In this document: positions 39,081-48,643 of the stretch, piece by piece
Numbering within the stretch: the first letter of the stretch is position 1
Layout: each line of letters starts with the position of its first letter
Origin: Salipaludibacillus agaradhaerens
GTDB taxonomy: Bacteria > Bacillota > Bacilli > Bacillales > Salisediminibacteriaceae
Assembly (NCBI RefSeq): GCF_002019735.1
Contig: NZ_KV917378.1
Span: forward strand, 4,118,869 to 4,182,868
Length of the DNA stretch: 64,000 bases
Direction: 5' to 3'
Notes under the pieces: model-generated
Told to the model about the DNA's origin: nothing
Databases searched by the model: none
Seen by the model: only the letters and a program-made list of their open reading frames with translations
Made by a program: the position numbers and the translations under genes

Positions 39081-40505
39081 ATGACAGCTATGAGAACGGA
39101 AAGAGACTTAATGGGAGAACGTCAAATTCCTGCGCATGCCTATTACGGTATACAGACAGTGAGAGCAAAAGAGAATTTCCCTATTACAGGCTATCCGCCA
39201 CACGAGGAATTAATTAAAGCATTTGGGTATGTTAAGAAAGCAGCAGCGAAAGCTAATTCCCAGGTAGGAGCTTTAAACAAAACGATTGCTGAAGTAGTGA
39301 TGAAAGCAGCTGATGAGGTGATTGAAGGAAAATTTAATGACGAATTTATAGTTGACAGTATTCAAGGGGGCGCTGGTACGTCATTTAACATGAATGCAAA
39401 CGAAGTCATCGCCAATAGGGCTATTGAATTATTAGGGGGAGAAAAAGGAGATTATCTAAAAGTGAGCCCTAACACCCATGTAAACATGGCTCAATCAACA
39501 AATGATACTTTTCCGACTGCTATTCATATCGCATGTCTGAACTTATCACATGGCCTCATTCATATGTTAAATGAATTAATTGAAACGATGACAAAAAAAG
39601 AAGATGAATTTGATCATGTTATAAAAATGGGGAGAACTCATCTTCAAGATGCTGTTCCCATTCGTCTTGGTCAAGAATTTGGTTCATATCGCAGATTACT
39701 TGCGAGAGATCTCGCGAGAATTAAGCAATCAGTGGATCATTTGTATGAAGTGAACATGGGAGCGACAGCAGTTGGAACAGGCTTAAATGCGTTACCAGAA
39801 TACATAGAGAAAGTAACGAAAAATTTAGCAGAAATGACGGGGATGCCTTTCCATAGAGCAGAAAACCTCGTGGATGCTACTCAAAACACAGATGCTTATA
39901 CACAGCTGTCTGGGGCGATGAAAATATTAGCTATTAACTTGTCTAAGATTGCGAATGATTTGCGTCTTATGAGTTCAGGGCCACGTACTGGATTTAATGA
40001 AATCAACCTTCCTCCAAGGCAGGCAGGCTCCTCCATTATGCCTGGAAAGGTCAACCCTGTTATGTGTGAAGTTATTAACCAAATATCTTTTCAGGTTATT
40101 GGGAATGATCATACTATCAGTCTTGCTTCAGAAGCAGGGCAACTTGAATTAAATGTGATGGAGCCAGTTCTTGTATTTAATTTATTGCAATCATTTTCTA
40201 TTCTAAAAAATGGTATCCACGTTTTTAAAGAGTTTGCAGTAGATGGCATTGAAGCAAATATTGAACGTTGCGGAGAGCTTGTAGAAAATAGTGTCGGTAT
40301 TATCACAGCGATTAATCCACATGTCGGTTATGAAACAGCTGCCCGTATTGCTAAAGAAGCGATTACCTCAAAGCGGCCAGTTAGGGAAATATGTCTTGAA
40401 AAGGGCATATTAACTGAAGAAGAGCTAAACAGAATTCTAGAGCCGAAAGAAATGACAAATCCAGGAATTGCAGCTCCTGACTTGATTTTTGGCCAGGATA
40501 TTTAA
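39081..40505 (+). CDS. aspA: Aspartate ammonia-lyase
   Basis: 474 residues. Deaminates L-aspartate to fumarate (fumarase/aspartase superfamily). ATG 39081 follows GAAGGGAGATTGCTGATA; other in-frame starts are TTG 39072 and ATG 39090. Signature GSSIMPGKVNPVMCE with the catalytic loop; also SPNTHVNMAQSTNDTFPTAI and KMGRTHLQDAVPIRLGQEF. Strong overall similarity to B. subtilis AnsB, including YYGIQTVRAKENFPITGY, separates it from fumarase C. It sits between spoIIB and maf, which are adjacent in B. subtilis, so it is an insertion. No asparaginase gene is nearby. Confidence 0.95.
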   Translation: MTAMRTERDLMGERQIPAHAYYGIQTVRAKENFPITGYPPHEELIKAFGYVKKAAAKANSQVGALNKTIAEVVMKAADEVIEGKFNDEFIVDSIQGGAGTSFNMNANEVIANRAIELLGGEKGDYLKVSPNTHVNMAQSTNDTFPTAIHIACLNLSHGLIHMLNELIETMTKKEDEFDHVIKMGRTHLQDAVPIRLGQEFGSYRRLLARDLARIKQSVDHLYEVNMGATAVGTGLNALPEYIEKVTKNLAEMTGMPFHRAENLVDATQNTDAYTQLSGAMKILAINLSKIANDLRLMSSGPRTGFNEINLPPRQAGSSIMPGKVNPVMCEVINQISFQVIGNDHTISLASEAGQLELNVMEPVLVFNLLQSFSILKNGIHVFKEFAVDGIEANIERCGELVENSVGIITAINPHVGYETAARIAKEAITSKRPVREICLEKGILTEEELNRILEPKEMTNPGIAAPDLIFGQDI

Positions 40506-40582
40506 GTTTTAAATCGTGCTTTTGGGAGGAAGTTATAAGACCTGAGGTTTAATCTTCCTCTTAATCTTGTCTTTTTTATAGT

Positions 40583-40770
40583 TGAATGAATGTCATGTTT
40601 CAAAATGATATTAAAGTTCGAATAATGATTGTGGCCTTCACTTCAGAACGATGCTTTCCCGAGAGCTTGTCTTCAGCTAACGTTTGCTCGGTAAATTTTA
40701 GCAACAGTGAATCTTTAGACTGTGCTTCATCCTCAGGGAGTCACCATCTTACGCTTCAGCCATAAATATA
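40583..40770 (+). repeat. Extragenic repeat R2, copy 1
   Basis: Shares GAATGAATGTCAT, an AAAAT-rich stretch ending TTCGAATA, and GCTTCATCCTCAGGGAGTC with copy 2 at 42515-42610. The internal part CTTTCCCGAGAGCTTGTC and TTGCTCGGTAAA recalls a worn GC-rich Bacillaceae extragenic repeat. Confidence 0.6.
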
Positions 40771-40797
40771 ATTCAATAGATATTAGTCGTTTATTGT

Positions 40798-40940
40798 TTA
40801 TAAATCCAACCTTCAATCAGTGGGCGTTTTCGGACTTCTTCCCACTGATTAGTAGTTGAGTGGAGCAGGACATGAGCGCCCGCTATCTCTCTTCTCTATT
40901 TCAGGCGCGGGTTTTACGGACGGTTATCTGTGATAAATTC
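40798..40940 (-). repeat. Dispersed element R1, copy D (inverted)
   Basis: Read on the minus strand it starts TTATCACAGATAACCGTCCG and TAAAACC, then CGCCTGAAATAGAGAAGAGA, GCTCATGTCCTG and CTCAACTACTAATCAGTGGG. It ends CGCCCACTGATTGAAGG then TTGGATTTATA. The pair AATCAGTGGG / CCCACTGATT forms a perfect 10-bp stem. Only copy in this orientation. The remaining gap to maf (40941-41139) holds nothing recognised. Confidence 0.85.
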
Positions 40941-41139
40941 TCATTATGAAATTGATTCATTTAGATTATTTTTTATGTGAAGGACGTATGAATCTTATAT
41001 CACATTAAGTAAGTGACATAAAAACGAATTGGTAGTTAAGCGATCGCCGCCACCCTGTATTATAGGATTCAATACTCCACCCTTCACATAAATGAATGTT
41101 TGTATGAGATTGATTTATAAAAGAAAGGGATCATTGACT

Positions 41140-41718
41140 ATGAAATCAGTTATTTTAGCTTCACAATCACCTCGAAGACGTCAGCTTTTAGAACAAGTAA
41201 ATATTCCCTTCTCTGTCGTACCAAGCTCCGTAGAAGAAATAGTTGATAATACCCTTTCTCCTGCTGATATTGCTATGTCTTTAGCAAAGCAAAAAGCTGA
41301 TGAGGTTTTTAAACGGTACCCTGAAAGTGTCGTTATCGGTGCAGATACCATTGTTGTTGCTCAGGGTAGAATTCTTGAGAAGCCGTCTGATGTGCAGGAA
41401 GCTTATAATATGCTTCAGGTTCTTTCAGATGTTAGCCACTCTGTTGTGACAGGTGTGACGATAAACTCTCATGAAAAGACCGTCACTTTTTATGAGGAAA
41501 CTATCGTGCATTTTTATCCTTTAACACATGAGGAAATAGAAAGGTATGTAAGTAGTGGTGAGCCGTTTGATAAAGCAGGTGCGTATGGTATTCAAGGTTT
41601 GGGGGCTGCTTTGGTAAAAAAAATTGAAGGGGATTATTTTACGGTAGTTGGGTTGCCGATTGCTCAAGTCGTTCGTACATTAAAGAAATTTGACATTTAC
41701 CAAACCTCATCAAATTGA
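41140..41718 (+). CDS. maf: Maf-family nucleoside triphosphate pyrophosphatase
   Basis: 192 residues. Hydrolyses non-canonical or modified nucleotides (dTTP/UTP type in Bacillus). Start at ATG 41140 (MKSVILASQSPRRRQLLEQ) behind AAAGGGATCA; the upstream ATG 41092 is not supported. Motifs are ASQSPRR, IGADTIVV, EKPSDVQEAYNML and GAYGIQGLGA. It precedes radC and the mre genes, the conserved Bacillus order. Confidence 0.96.
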   Translation: MKSVILASQSPRRRQLLEQVNIPFSVVPSSVEEIVDNTLSPADIAMSLAKQKADEVFKRYPESVVIGADTIVVAQGRILEKPSDVQEAYNMLQVLSDVSHSVVTGVTINSHEKTVTFYEETIVHFYPLTHEEIERYVSSGEPFDKAGAYGIQGLGAALVKKIEGDYFTVVGLPIAQVVRTLKKFDIYQTSSN

Positions 41719-41757
41719 GGAGCATGTTATAGTGTCACAAATTTAAGGAGGTAATTT

Positions 41758-42444
41758 ATGACGTCATCATTTATGATAAGAGATGTTCCAAAAAGTGAAA
41801 GGCCGAGGGAAAGAATGTTGCGAGATGGAGCAGAAGCATTATCTAATCAGGAGCTGATCGCACTGCTTCTGCGATCAGGGACAAAATCTGAGTCTGTCCT
41901 TCAATTATCTACACGGGTTATTCAGCATTTTAATGGATTAACCCTTTTTAAAGAAGCACAAGTAAAAGAGTTAACAGCTATTAAAGGAATAGGAGAAGCT
42001 AAAGCGATCCAACTATTAGCCGCTCTTGAATTAGGAAAACGAGTCTATCATTTTTCATCTGAAGAGCGCTATGTGATTCGATCTCCTGAAGATGTGGCAC
42101 AATATATGATGGATGAAATGCGACAGCTTAATCAAGAGCATTTTATCGTTCTTTACTTAAATACAAAGAATCAAGTTCTCCATAAAGAAACAATCTTTAT
42201 TGGCAGTTTGAATGCCTCGATTGTTCATCCGCGGGAAATTTTTAGAGAAGCTTTTCGCTATTCCGCCGCTTCGATCGTTTGCCTTCATAATCATCCCTCT
42301 GGAGACCCTGAGCCAAGCCAACAAGACATTGAAGTAACGCAGCGATTAGTTGAGTCTGGGAAAATGCTTGGAATTGCGTTGCTCGATCATGTCATTATCG
42401 GTGATAGACGTTTTTCTTCTTTAAAAGAAAAAGGGTATGTCTAA
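41758..42444 (+). CDS. radC: RadC/YsxA-like JAB1/MPN-domain protein
   Basis: 228 residues. The N-terminal helix-hairpin-helix region (LTAIKGIGEAKAIQLLAALE) is followed by an MPN domain with the metal motif HNHPSGDPEPSQQD. Historically linked to DNA repair, but the function is unclear. ATG behind AAGGAGGTAATTT. 39 bp after maf. Confidence 0.95.
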   Translation: MTSSFMIRDVPKSERPRERMLRDGAEALSNQELIALLLRSGTKSESVLQLSTRVIQHFNGLTLFKEAQVKELTAIKGIGEAKAIQLLAALELGKRVYHFSSEERYVIRSPEDVAQYMMDEMRQLNQEHFIVLYLNTKNQVLHKETIFIGSLNASIVHPREIFREAFRYSAASIVCLHNHPSGDPEPSQQDIEVTQRLVESGKMLGIALLDHVIIGDRRFSSLKEKGYV

Positions 42445-42514
42445 TCAAAAAAACTAATTAGGAAGCCTCTAATTTGACCTCTTTAATTACACTTTCACTT
42501 TCCCCACTACGCCA

Positions 42515-42610
42515 TAATGAATGTCATCCTTTAAAAATAAGATGTTATAATTCGAATACTTCAGATTACGCTTCATCCTCAGGGAGTCGCTGCCTTATGT
42601 GACAGTCACT
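42515..42610 (+). repeat. Extragenic repeat R2, copy 2
   Basis: Reads AATGAATGTCAT, AAGATGTTATAATTCGAATA, TTACGCTTCATCCTCAGGGA and GTCGCTGCCTTATG. Shorter than copy 1 at 40583, lacking the middle part. R1 copy E follows within 12 bp, as R1 copy D follows R2 copy 1. Confidence 0.6.
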
Positions 42611-42621
42611 TTTTATCATAG

Positions 42622-42766
42622 TTAAATGTCCGTAAACCTTCCGACTCAAAATAGAGAGGAGAGCTAATCATTCTATTTAGGCGGGAGCTAACGGCCGCTA
42701 ATGTTCTGATTGACTCAATTAACAATCAGTGGGAAAGCGCCCCTACATTGAAGGTTCGTTTTATCA
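42622..42766 (+). repeat. Dispersed element R1, copy E
   Basis: GTTAAATGTCCGTAAACC, then CGACTCAAAATAGAGAGGAG, TTCTATTTAGGCGGGAGCTA, TAATGTTCTGATTGACTCAA, AACAATCAGTGGGAAAGCG, ending ATTGAAGGTTCGTTTTATCA. It lies between radC and mreB. The rest of the gap (42767-43051) shows only a -10-like TATAAT at 42952-42957 before mreB. Confidence 0.85.
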
Positions 42767-43051
42767 TTGTCATTGAATGAATATTATTTGTCTGTCTTCC
42801 CTTCATTTTGAGAGATCATTTTCCTTCTCTTTTTAAAAGGTCATGGATCGAGCATTTGTCTTATGTACATGCCGCCCTTGTTATGTTAGGATAAAATGAG
42901 GTTTTTTATGTGAAGTATTTTAAAAAGCTACTCATTATTGTAAAGATTGAGTATAATTAAATTTATGAGCTTTACATGAATGATAACAAGTGGAAGCATC
43001 ATATCATAAAGAGAATGTTTCAGTTTCATAAGATGAAGGGAGATTACATAG

Positions 43052-44092
43052 ATGTTTGCAGGATTTTCTAAAGATTTAGGGATTGATTTAGGAACAGCTA
43101 ATACGCTTGTATATGTTAAAGGAAAAGGTGTTATTTTACGTGAACCGTCCGTGGTGGCGATTCGTTCAGATACAGGTTCGATAGAAGCAGTTGGAAATGA
43201 CGCTAAAAATATGATTGGTAGAACGCCTGGAAATATAGTGGCGATTAGACCGATGAAAGATGGTGTTATTGCTGATTTTGACACCACGGCAACAATGATG
43301 AAATATTTTATTCAACAAGCCCTTAGAAACCGTTCTATTTTCACGAAGAAACCTAATGTAATGGTTTGTGTGCCATCAGGTATTACTGCTGTAGAAAAAC
43401 GTGCAGTAGAAGATGCTACAAAGCAAGCTGGCGCGAAAGAGGCTTATACAATTGAAGAGCCATTTGCTGCAGCAATCGGTGCTAATTTACCTGTTTGGGA
43501 GCCGACAGGGAGTATGATTGTGGATATCGGCGGTGGTACGACGGAAGTGGCCATTATTTCTCTTGGCGGAATTGTGACAAGTCAATCTGTTCGTGTAGCC
43601 GGAGATGAAATGGATGATGCAATCGTTCAATATATTAAAAAAACGTATAGTCTTATGATCGGTGAACGAACTGCTGAAGCTATTAAATTTGAAGTAGGAG
43701 CTGCCGGTTCTCCAGAAGTTCACGATGAAATGGATATACGTGGACGTGATCTCGTCTCAGGGTTGCCAAAAACAATCTCTGTAAATGCTCAAGAGATTAC
43801 GGCTGCTCTAGAAGATACAGTGACACAAATCATTCAGGCTGTAAAGGATACGCTTGAGCAGTCACCACCGGAACTTGCAGCTGACATCATGGATAGAGGT
43901 ATTGTGTTAACTGGTGGAGGGGCACTATTGAGTAATCTTGATAAAGTGCTGTCAGAAGAAACAAATATGCCAGTACTCGTTTCAGAGGATCCATTAGATT
44001 GTGTTGCTATAGGTACTGGTAAAGCATTAGAGAACCTTCATTTATTCCGTTCAAAAGCTGGAATTTCTGTCCGTTCAAACCGAAAAGGATAG
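43052..44092 (+). CDS. mreB: Rod-shape actin homologue MreB
   Basis: 346 residues. Actin-like ATPase that guides lateral wall synthesis. Phosphate-1 loop [20 protein letters not shown] (the start of the protein), phosphate-2 motif [19 protein letters not shown] and adenosine motif [19 protein letters not shown] behind GAAGGGAGATTACATAG. First gene of mreBCD-min. Confidence 0.98.
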   Translation: MFAGFSKDLGIDLGTANTLVYVKGKGVILREPSVVAIRSDTGSIEAVGNDAKNMIGRTPGNIVAIRPMKDGVIADFDTTATMMKYFIQQALRNRSIFTKKPNVMVCVPSGITAVEKRAVEDATKQAGAKEAYTIEEPFAAAIGANLPVWEPTGSMIVDIGGGTTEVAIISLGGIVTSQSVRVAGDEMDDAIVQYIKKTYSLMIGERTAEAIKFEVGAAGSPEVHDEMDIRGRDLVSGLPKTISVNAQEITAALEDTVTQIIQAVKDTLEQSPPELAADIMDRGIVLTGGGALLSNLDKVLSEETNMPVLVSEDPLDCVAIGTGKALENLHLFRSKAGISVRSNRKG

Positions 44093-44104
44093 TAGGTGTC
44101 GCAC

Positions 44105-44995
44105 ATGTCTTCTTTTTTTTCTAATAAGCGACTCATTGTATTATTAGTTTGCATGATCATACTAGTAGCATTAATCGGTTACTCTATGAGTGATCGTAGG
44201 AGTCTGTCATGGCCAGAGCAGTTTGTAGCCGATACAGTCGGTTCTCTCCAGTCTGCCTTCTCTAGACCCGCTCATTTTGCAGCGGGTTTCTTTGACAACG
44301 TGCGTGACATGAGAAACTTGTACGAAGAAAACCAACTATTAAAATCGCATTTAGATGAATATGCGTCATTGCAAGTAGAGTTAAGCCAGCTTCAACGTCG
44401 AAATGAAGAATTAGAGGCAGCTGTTGACTTACAGGATGATCCTGATTTAATGAGCTACACTGTTCGATCAGCAATTGTTATTCACCGTTCTCCAGACCGT
44501 TGGAATGAGCAGGTTGGCATTAATAAAGGGGCTCAGGATGGTTTAGAGGAGAACATGGCGGTTATTACTTCTGAAGGTTTGATTGGTAAAATCGATCAGG
44601 TATCGCAATTTTCTTCAACAATTCGTCTTCTGAGTGATCAAGATATCACAAATCGGATTTCAGCCATGGTCGATACAGATGATGAGACCGTGTATGGGTT
44701 CATTGAAGGTATGGATGAGGAAACTGGTTATTTACGATTTACAAAGATTGATATGGAAGCTGAACTGGAAAATGGACAGATAGTGTCCACTTCTGGATTA
44801 GGGGGGGTTTTTCCTCAAGGCCTCCAAGTCGGTGAGATCGTAGAGTATGATACAGATGAATTTGGCTTAACACAAATAGCATATGTAAAACCCTCAGCAA
44901 ATTTCTCACATTTGGATTATGTTATGGTAGTGGAACGAGGCGCAGATACATTGGATGAAAAGATTAATCCGGATTTAGAGGACGATGACTCATGA
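44105..44995 (+). CDS. mreC: Rod-shape protein MreC
   Basis: 296 residues with start ATG 44105 (MSSFFSNKRLIVLLVC) behind AGGTG; GTG 44096 overlaps that site. One N-terminal membrane helix (about residues 8-27). An extracytoplasmic coiled coil covers about residues 65-110 (NQLLKSHLDEYASLQVELSQ). The beta-barrel MreC domain follows. The acidic tail LDEKINPDLEDDDS overlaps mreD by 4 bp. Confidence 0.96.
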   Translation: MSSFFSNKRLIVLLVCMIILVALIGYSMSDRRSLSWPEQFVADTVGSLQSAFSRPAHFAAGFFDNVRDMRNLYEENQLLKSHLDEYASLQVELSQLQRRNEELEAAVDLQDDPDLMSYTVRSAIVIHRSPDRWNEQVGINKGAQDGLEENMAVITSEGLIGKIDQVSQFSSTIRLLSDQDITNRISAMVDTDDETVYGFIEGMDEETGYLRFTKIDMEAELENGQIVSTSGLGGVFPQGLQVGEIVEYDTDEFGLTQIAYVKPSANFSHLDYVMVVERGADTLDEKINPDLEDDDS

Positions 44996-45507
44996 TCGTT
45001 AGATATTCTTTATTTATATCATTGTTCATTCTATTCATATTTGAAGGTACTATTTATCAAGTCTTCGCTCCAGATTTTTATGGTTTTCCTTATGAATTGA
45101 TCCCACGCTGGATGTTTATGCTTATATTGTTAATGGGGATCTATCGAGGCCGAGGATATGGACTATTACACGGGATTATATTTGGCATCTTGTATGATAT
45201 TGTTTACTCACCTGTACTGGGTGTTTATGCGTTTGGGATGGGGTTAATTGCGTATGTCTTATCCATTTCTCTTCCTTTTGTTAAAAATAATTTAGCAATT
45301 ACAATTTTAATGGTCATTTCAGGTGTGGCTTTATTAGAGTATTATGTGTTTGGTATGATGACTCTTTTAGGGATTACTGACTTGTCAAACGATATTTTTC
45401 TAACTGTTCGTTTTATTCCTACACTTATTATGAATTTAATCATATTAACCATCGTGGCTTATCCGGTAAAGCTATGGTGTCAGAAGGTTGATTCGGAAAT
45501 TCAATAA
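44992..45507 (+). CDS. mreD: Rod-shape membrane protein MreD
   Basis: 171 residues, five to six membrane helices (YSLFISLFILFIFEGTIYQV at the N-terminus; MFMLILLMGIYRGRGYGLLH; GVYAFGMGLIAYVLSISL). Partner of MreC in elongation. ATGA overlap with mreC. A 177-bp gap with a -10-like TATAAT at 45652-45657 separates it from minC. Confidence 0.94.
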   Translation: MIVRYSLFISLFILFIFEGTIYQVFAPDFYGFPYELIPRWMFMLILLMGIYRGRGYGLLHGIIFGILYDIVYSPVLGVYAFGMGLIAYVLSISLPFVKNNLAITILMVISGVALLEYYVFGMMTLLGITDLSNDIFLTVRFIPTLIMNLIILTIVAYPVKLWCQKVDSEIQ

Positions 45508-45684
45508 TCGATTGATCCAAAGGCTTTTGAAACTGATTGAGTTTTTAAGATAAAGCAAAACAGTCTATGATATTGGTATTCATGGAAGAGTGTTTCTATA
45601 TAGTCAATGTGATAAAAATCTCTTCTAAAAAAAGATAGGCTTTTCTTTTGTTATAATCGCCTATGTGAGGTGAGGGTTTAAGTC

Positions 45685-46377
45685 ATGAAAACAAATCAAA
45701 AAAAAAACCAATATGTCATTATCAAGGGGACTAAAGATGGCCTGACATTTATTCTGGATGACCAATGCTCGATGGACACGTTAAAGAGTGCTTTGAAAGA
45801 AACGTTGTCTGATCGCCCGCAACCCTCTAAAGAATCACAAGGGCCTGTTAAAGCGAAGCTTGCTATTGGGAAGCGTTATTTGGAGAACATAGAGCGTCAA
45901 GAGCTGGCGTCTTTATTCTCAGAAGAAATGAATATTAAGGTAGAAGATATAGAATCAGATGTAATTTCAAAAACAGAAGCTGAGCTCCTTGTAAAAGAAA
46001 AGCAAATGACTCAAGTAGCCAGAATTATTCGATCTGGACAAGTTATAGAGTTGCAGGGAGATCTTCTTATTATTGGTGATGTAAACCCTGGGGCGACAGT
46101 TAAGGCAACAGGGAATATCTACATATTGGGTAAATTAAAAGGGATTGCTCACGCTGGAAGTAATGGGAATAAAGAAGCGGTTATTTGTGCTTCTGTAATG
46201 ACACCTTCACAGCTCCGGATAGCATCTGTTGTTAGACGTTCACCTGAGGAGCCAGACCAGCTGATTGAACAACAAATGATGGAATGTGCTTATCTCAATG
46301 AAAATGAAGAGATAATTCTTGAAAAACTTCATAAATTGTCGAAAATCAGGCCGCAGCTAGCAACAGAATTATGTTAA
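45685..46377 (+). CDS. minC: Septum-site inhibitor MinC
   Basis: 230 residues. Blocks FtsZ assembly away from midcell. The N-terminal FtsZ-inhibiting domain spans about residues 1-100. The C-terminal beta-helix covers about 110-215 (QVIELQGDLLIIGDVNPGAT, VKATGNIYILGKLKGIAHAG). ATG behind GAGGTGAGGG. minD starts 66 bp later. Confidence 0.96.
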   Translation: MKTNQKKNQYVIIKGTKDGLTFILDDQCSMDTLKSALKETLSDRPQPSKESQGPVKAKLAIGKRYLENIERQELASLFSEEMNIKVEDIESDVISKTEAELLVKEKQMTQVARIIRSGQVIELQGDLLIIGDVNPGATVKATGNIYILGKLKGIAHAGSNGNKEAVICASVMTPSQLRIASVVRRSPEEPDQLIEQQMMECAYLNENEEIILEKLHKLSKIRPQLATELC

Positions 46378-46443
46378 AGCACTTTACTAAAAGGGTGTTA
46401 ATTATACAGTTGTTAAACCGGGTGTTAGAAAGGGGAGAATAAT

Positions 46444-47244
46444 GTGGGAGAAGCCATAGTTGTAACGTCAGGTAAAGGCGGTGTTGGAAAAACGACGACC
46501 ACTGCAAATATCGGGACAGCATTAGCTTTGTCAGGTAAAAAAGTATGTTTAGTTGACACAGATATTGGTTTAAGAAATCTTGATGTCGTGATGGGGCTGG
46601 AAAACAGAATAATATATGACCTCGTCGATGTCATTGACGGTAATTGCCGACTTCAACAGGCGTTAATAAAGGACAAGCGTTTTGATTGTTTATTTCTCCT
46701 TCCAGCTGCTCAAACAAAAGATAAATCAGCAGTGGAACCAGAACAAATGAAAGAATTAATTGATGAATTAAAGCAAGATTATGATTATATTTTGATTGAT
46801 TGCCCAGCGGGGATTGAACAAGGGTATAAAAATGCTGTAGCTGGAGCAGATAAAGCAATTGTAGTCACGACTCCTGAAATATCTTCTGTTCGAGATGCAG
46901 ATCGAATTATTGGTTTACTTGAAAAAGAAGAAAATATTTCTCCACCAAAACTCGTAATTAATCGGATTAGGAATCATATGATGAAAAATGGGGAAGCCAT
47001 GGATGTAGAAGAGCTAGTCTCCATATTAGCGATTGATTTATTAGGCATTGTTGTTGATGACGATGATGTTATTAAATCCTCTAATAGTGGAGAGCCTATT
47101 GCATTAGACCCGAAAAGTAAGGCATCAATAGCTTATCGAAATATTGGACGGCGAATTACTGGAGAAACGGTCCCTCTCATGTCTCTCGAAGATGATAAAG
47201 GAATGCTGACCCGAGTGAAGAAATTCCTTGGCATCCGAGGATAA
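46444..47244 (+). CDS. minD: Septum-site ATPase MinD
   Basis: 266 residues, GTG start behind AAAGGGGAGAAT. Deviant Walker A motif GKGGVGKTTT at residues 10-19; LVDTDIGLRNLDVVMGLENR follows; C-terminal amphipathic membrane helix (TRVKKFLGIRG). Recruits MinC to the membrane. A terminator follows. Confidence 0.97.
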   Translation: MGEAIVVTSGKGGVGKTTTTANIGTALALSGKKVCLVDTDIGLRNLDVVMGLENRIIYDLVDVIDGNCRLQQALIKDKRFDCLFLLPAAQTKDKSAVEPEQMKELIDELKQDYDYILIDCPAGIEQGYKNAVAGADKAIVVTTPEISSVRDADRIIGLLEKEENISPPKLVINRIRNHMMKNGEAMDVEELVSILAIDLLGIVVDDDDVIKSSNSGEPIALDPKSKASIAYRNIGRRITGETVPLMSLEDDKGMLTRVKKFLGIRG

Positions 47245-47380
47245 ATTAGAAGAACTTTGCTTTCACTGTAAAGTGAATTGTGGAAGATAATTTTCTTAAG
47301 AGATAACTTATAATAACAGTGTGTCACATGTTATAGTCATTTGAATATGTTAGTTAGCACCCCTTATAAATAATTTTTAC

Positions 47381-47412
47381 CTCCTTCTTTTATAGAGAAG
47401 GGGGCTTTTTTC
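47381..47412 (+). terminator. Terminator after minD
   Basis: CTCCTTCT / AGAAGGGGG hairpin followed by TTTTTT. Confidence 0.75.
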
Positions 47413-47570
47413 ATTAGCGAATTTATTAAGACATAAAGACTTATAAATGCTAGGCTCTTATTCAAACCACGCATTCAAAAGCAAGAACTAGGGAAGCTGA
47501 TTACGGTGAAATAATCTAAGGTTTTATAATGTACATACAAAACTATATGTTGAGATCGCCTTTCCGTTTG

Positions 47571-47622
47571 TTTTATCACAGATAAAGGACGCTCATGTCC
47601 TGATTGGAGGTTCGTTTTATAA
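47571..47622 (+). repeat. Dispersed element R1, copy F (internally deleted)
   Basis: TTTTATCACAGATAA joins directly to GGACGCTCATGTCCTGATTG and then GGAGGTTCGTTTTATAA. The 5' and 3' ends are intact but the central and 3' hairpin parts are missing, leaving about 52 bp of the usual 150. The gap 47245-47812 holds no gene. Confidence 0.8.
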
Positions 47623-47812
47623 AAGTATATATATTGTGGGACTACCATATAAATATGACAGGACTCTATGAATTCCTAAATATAGGTTGGTAAAAGCGGA
47701 TTAAACATATAAATGTATATTTTGAGATGTTAGTAATTGAGAAAGTTCTATCTATAGTTGGACGAGCATAAGATAAACTATGACGATACCATTGGACAAG
47801 GATGGGGAGTAT

Positions 47813-48643
47813 ATGAATGATAGAGTTGCAAAGTTAAAGCGAAAGATGGATGCTAGGAGACGCAAACGACAAGATAAAAAGCGTCCTAACAAGTCTGTAC
47901 AGAGAATGCGGAGTGAAGGTCAGTCATTGTGGGACATGAAACATGATGAAGAACGAGAGGACACTATCTATTCATTTGATACGGTAAAAGATAAATCACT
48001 TCAAAAGCCAAATACAGAACCTTATTTCAATAGGGATACTTTCATAATGCAATTACTTGCTGGTATTTGTTTTTTTCTTATAATCGGGATTCTTATGCAA
48101 ACGAGTACACCAGCTTTAGATCAAGTAAGACATTTTGTGGAACGGCAATTTAAAGAAGAATTTGAATTTGATCGTGTTGCTCTTTGGTACGAAGATTTAT
48201 TTGGACGACCAGTAGCTCTCTTTCCTAGCCAAATGGAAGCAGTAGCTCCAGGTGATTTGGAAGAACAGGTGCCCAATCAATATGCTTTGCCAGCATCAGG
48301 GACGATAAAAGAGACATTTGAGCAAAATGGCAGAGGGATTTATGTAGAAACAGATTTAGAAGAGGCCGTCGAAGCTGTAAGAAGTGGTGTGGTTCGATAT
48401 ATCGGTGAAGATGAAGAACATGAATGGGGACAGGTAGTTGTTATAAGTCATTATGACGGGGGAGAATCATGGTATGGCATGCTTGAAGACATTTATGTGA
48501 ATCTATATGATCATGTAGATAGTGGAGATGTCTTAGCTAGCGTCTCTTCTCACGCTGAAGATGAAGAGACAGGGATTTATTATTTCGCATTAAAAGAAGG
48601 GGATGTTTTTATAGATCCGGTTGACGTGATTTCCGTTGATTAA
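47813..48643 (+). CDS. spoIVFA: Stage IV sporulation protein FA
   Basis: 276 residues with start ATG 47813 (MNDRVAKLKRKMDARRRKRQ) behind GGGGAG. Basic cytoplasmic N-terminus, one membrane helix (about residues 80-98, FIMQLLAGICFFLIIGILMQ), then an M23/LytM-like domain (residues 155-265) without the zinc ligands. It inhibits and stabilises SpoIVFB in the outer forespore membrane until the sigma-K checkpoint. Its stop overlaps the spoIVFB start. Confidence 0.92.
   Translation: MNDRVAKLKRKMDARRRKRQDKKRPNKSVQRMRSEGQSLWDMKHDEEREDTIYSFDTVKDKSLQKPNTEPYFNRDTFIMQLLAGICFFLIIGILMQTSTPALDQVRHFVERQFKEEFEFDRVALWYEDLFGRPVALFPSQMEAVAPGDLEEQVPNQYALPASGTIKETFEQNGRGIYVETDLEEAVEAVRSGVVRYIGEDEEHEWGQVVVISHYDGGESWYGMLEDIYVNLYDHVDSGDVLASVSSHAEDEETGIYYFALKEGDVFIDPVDVISVD

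Noticed and set aside
42516-42770. Possible CRISPR-like repetition near R2/R1
   Set aside because: The repeats are dispersed, long and unequal, with no regular spacers and no cas genes.
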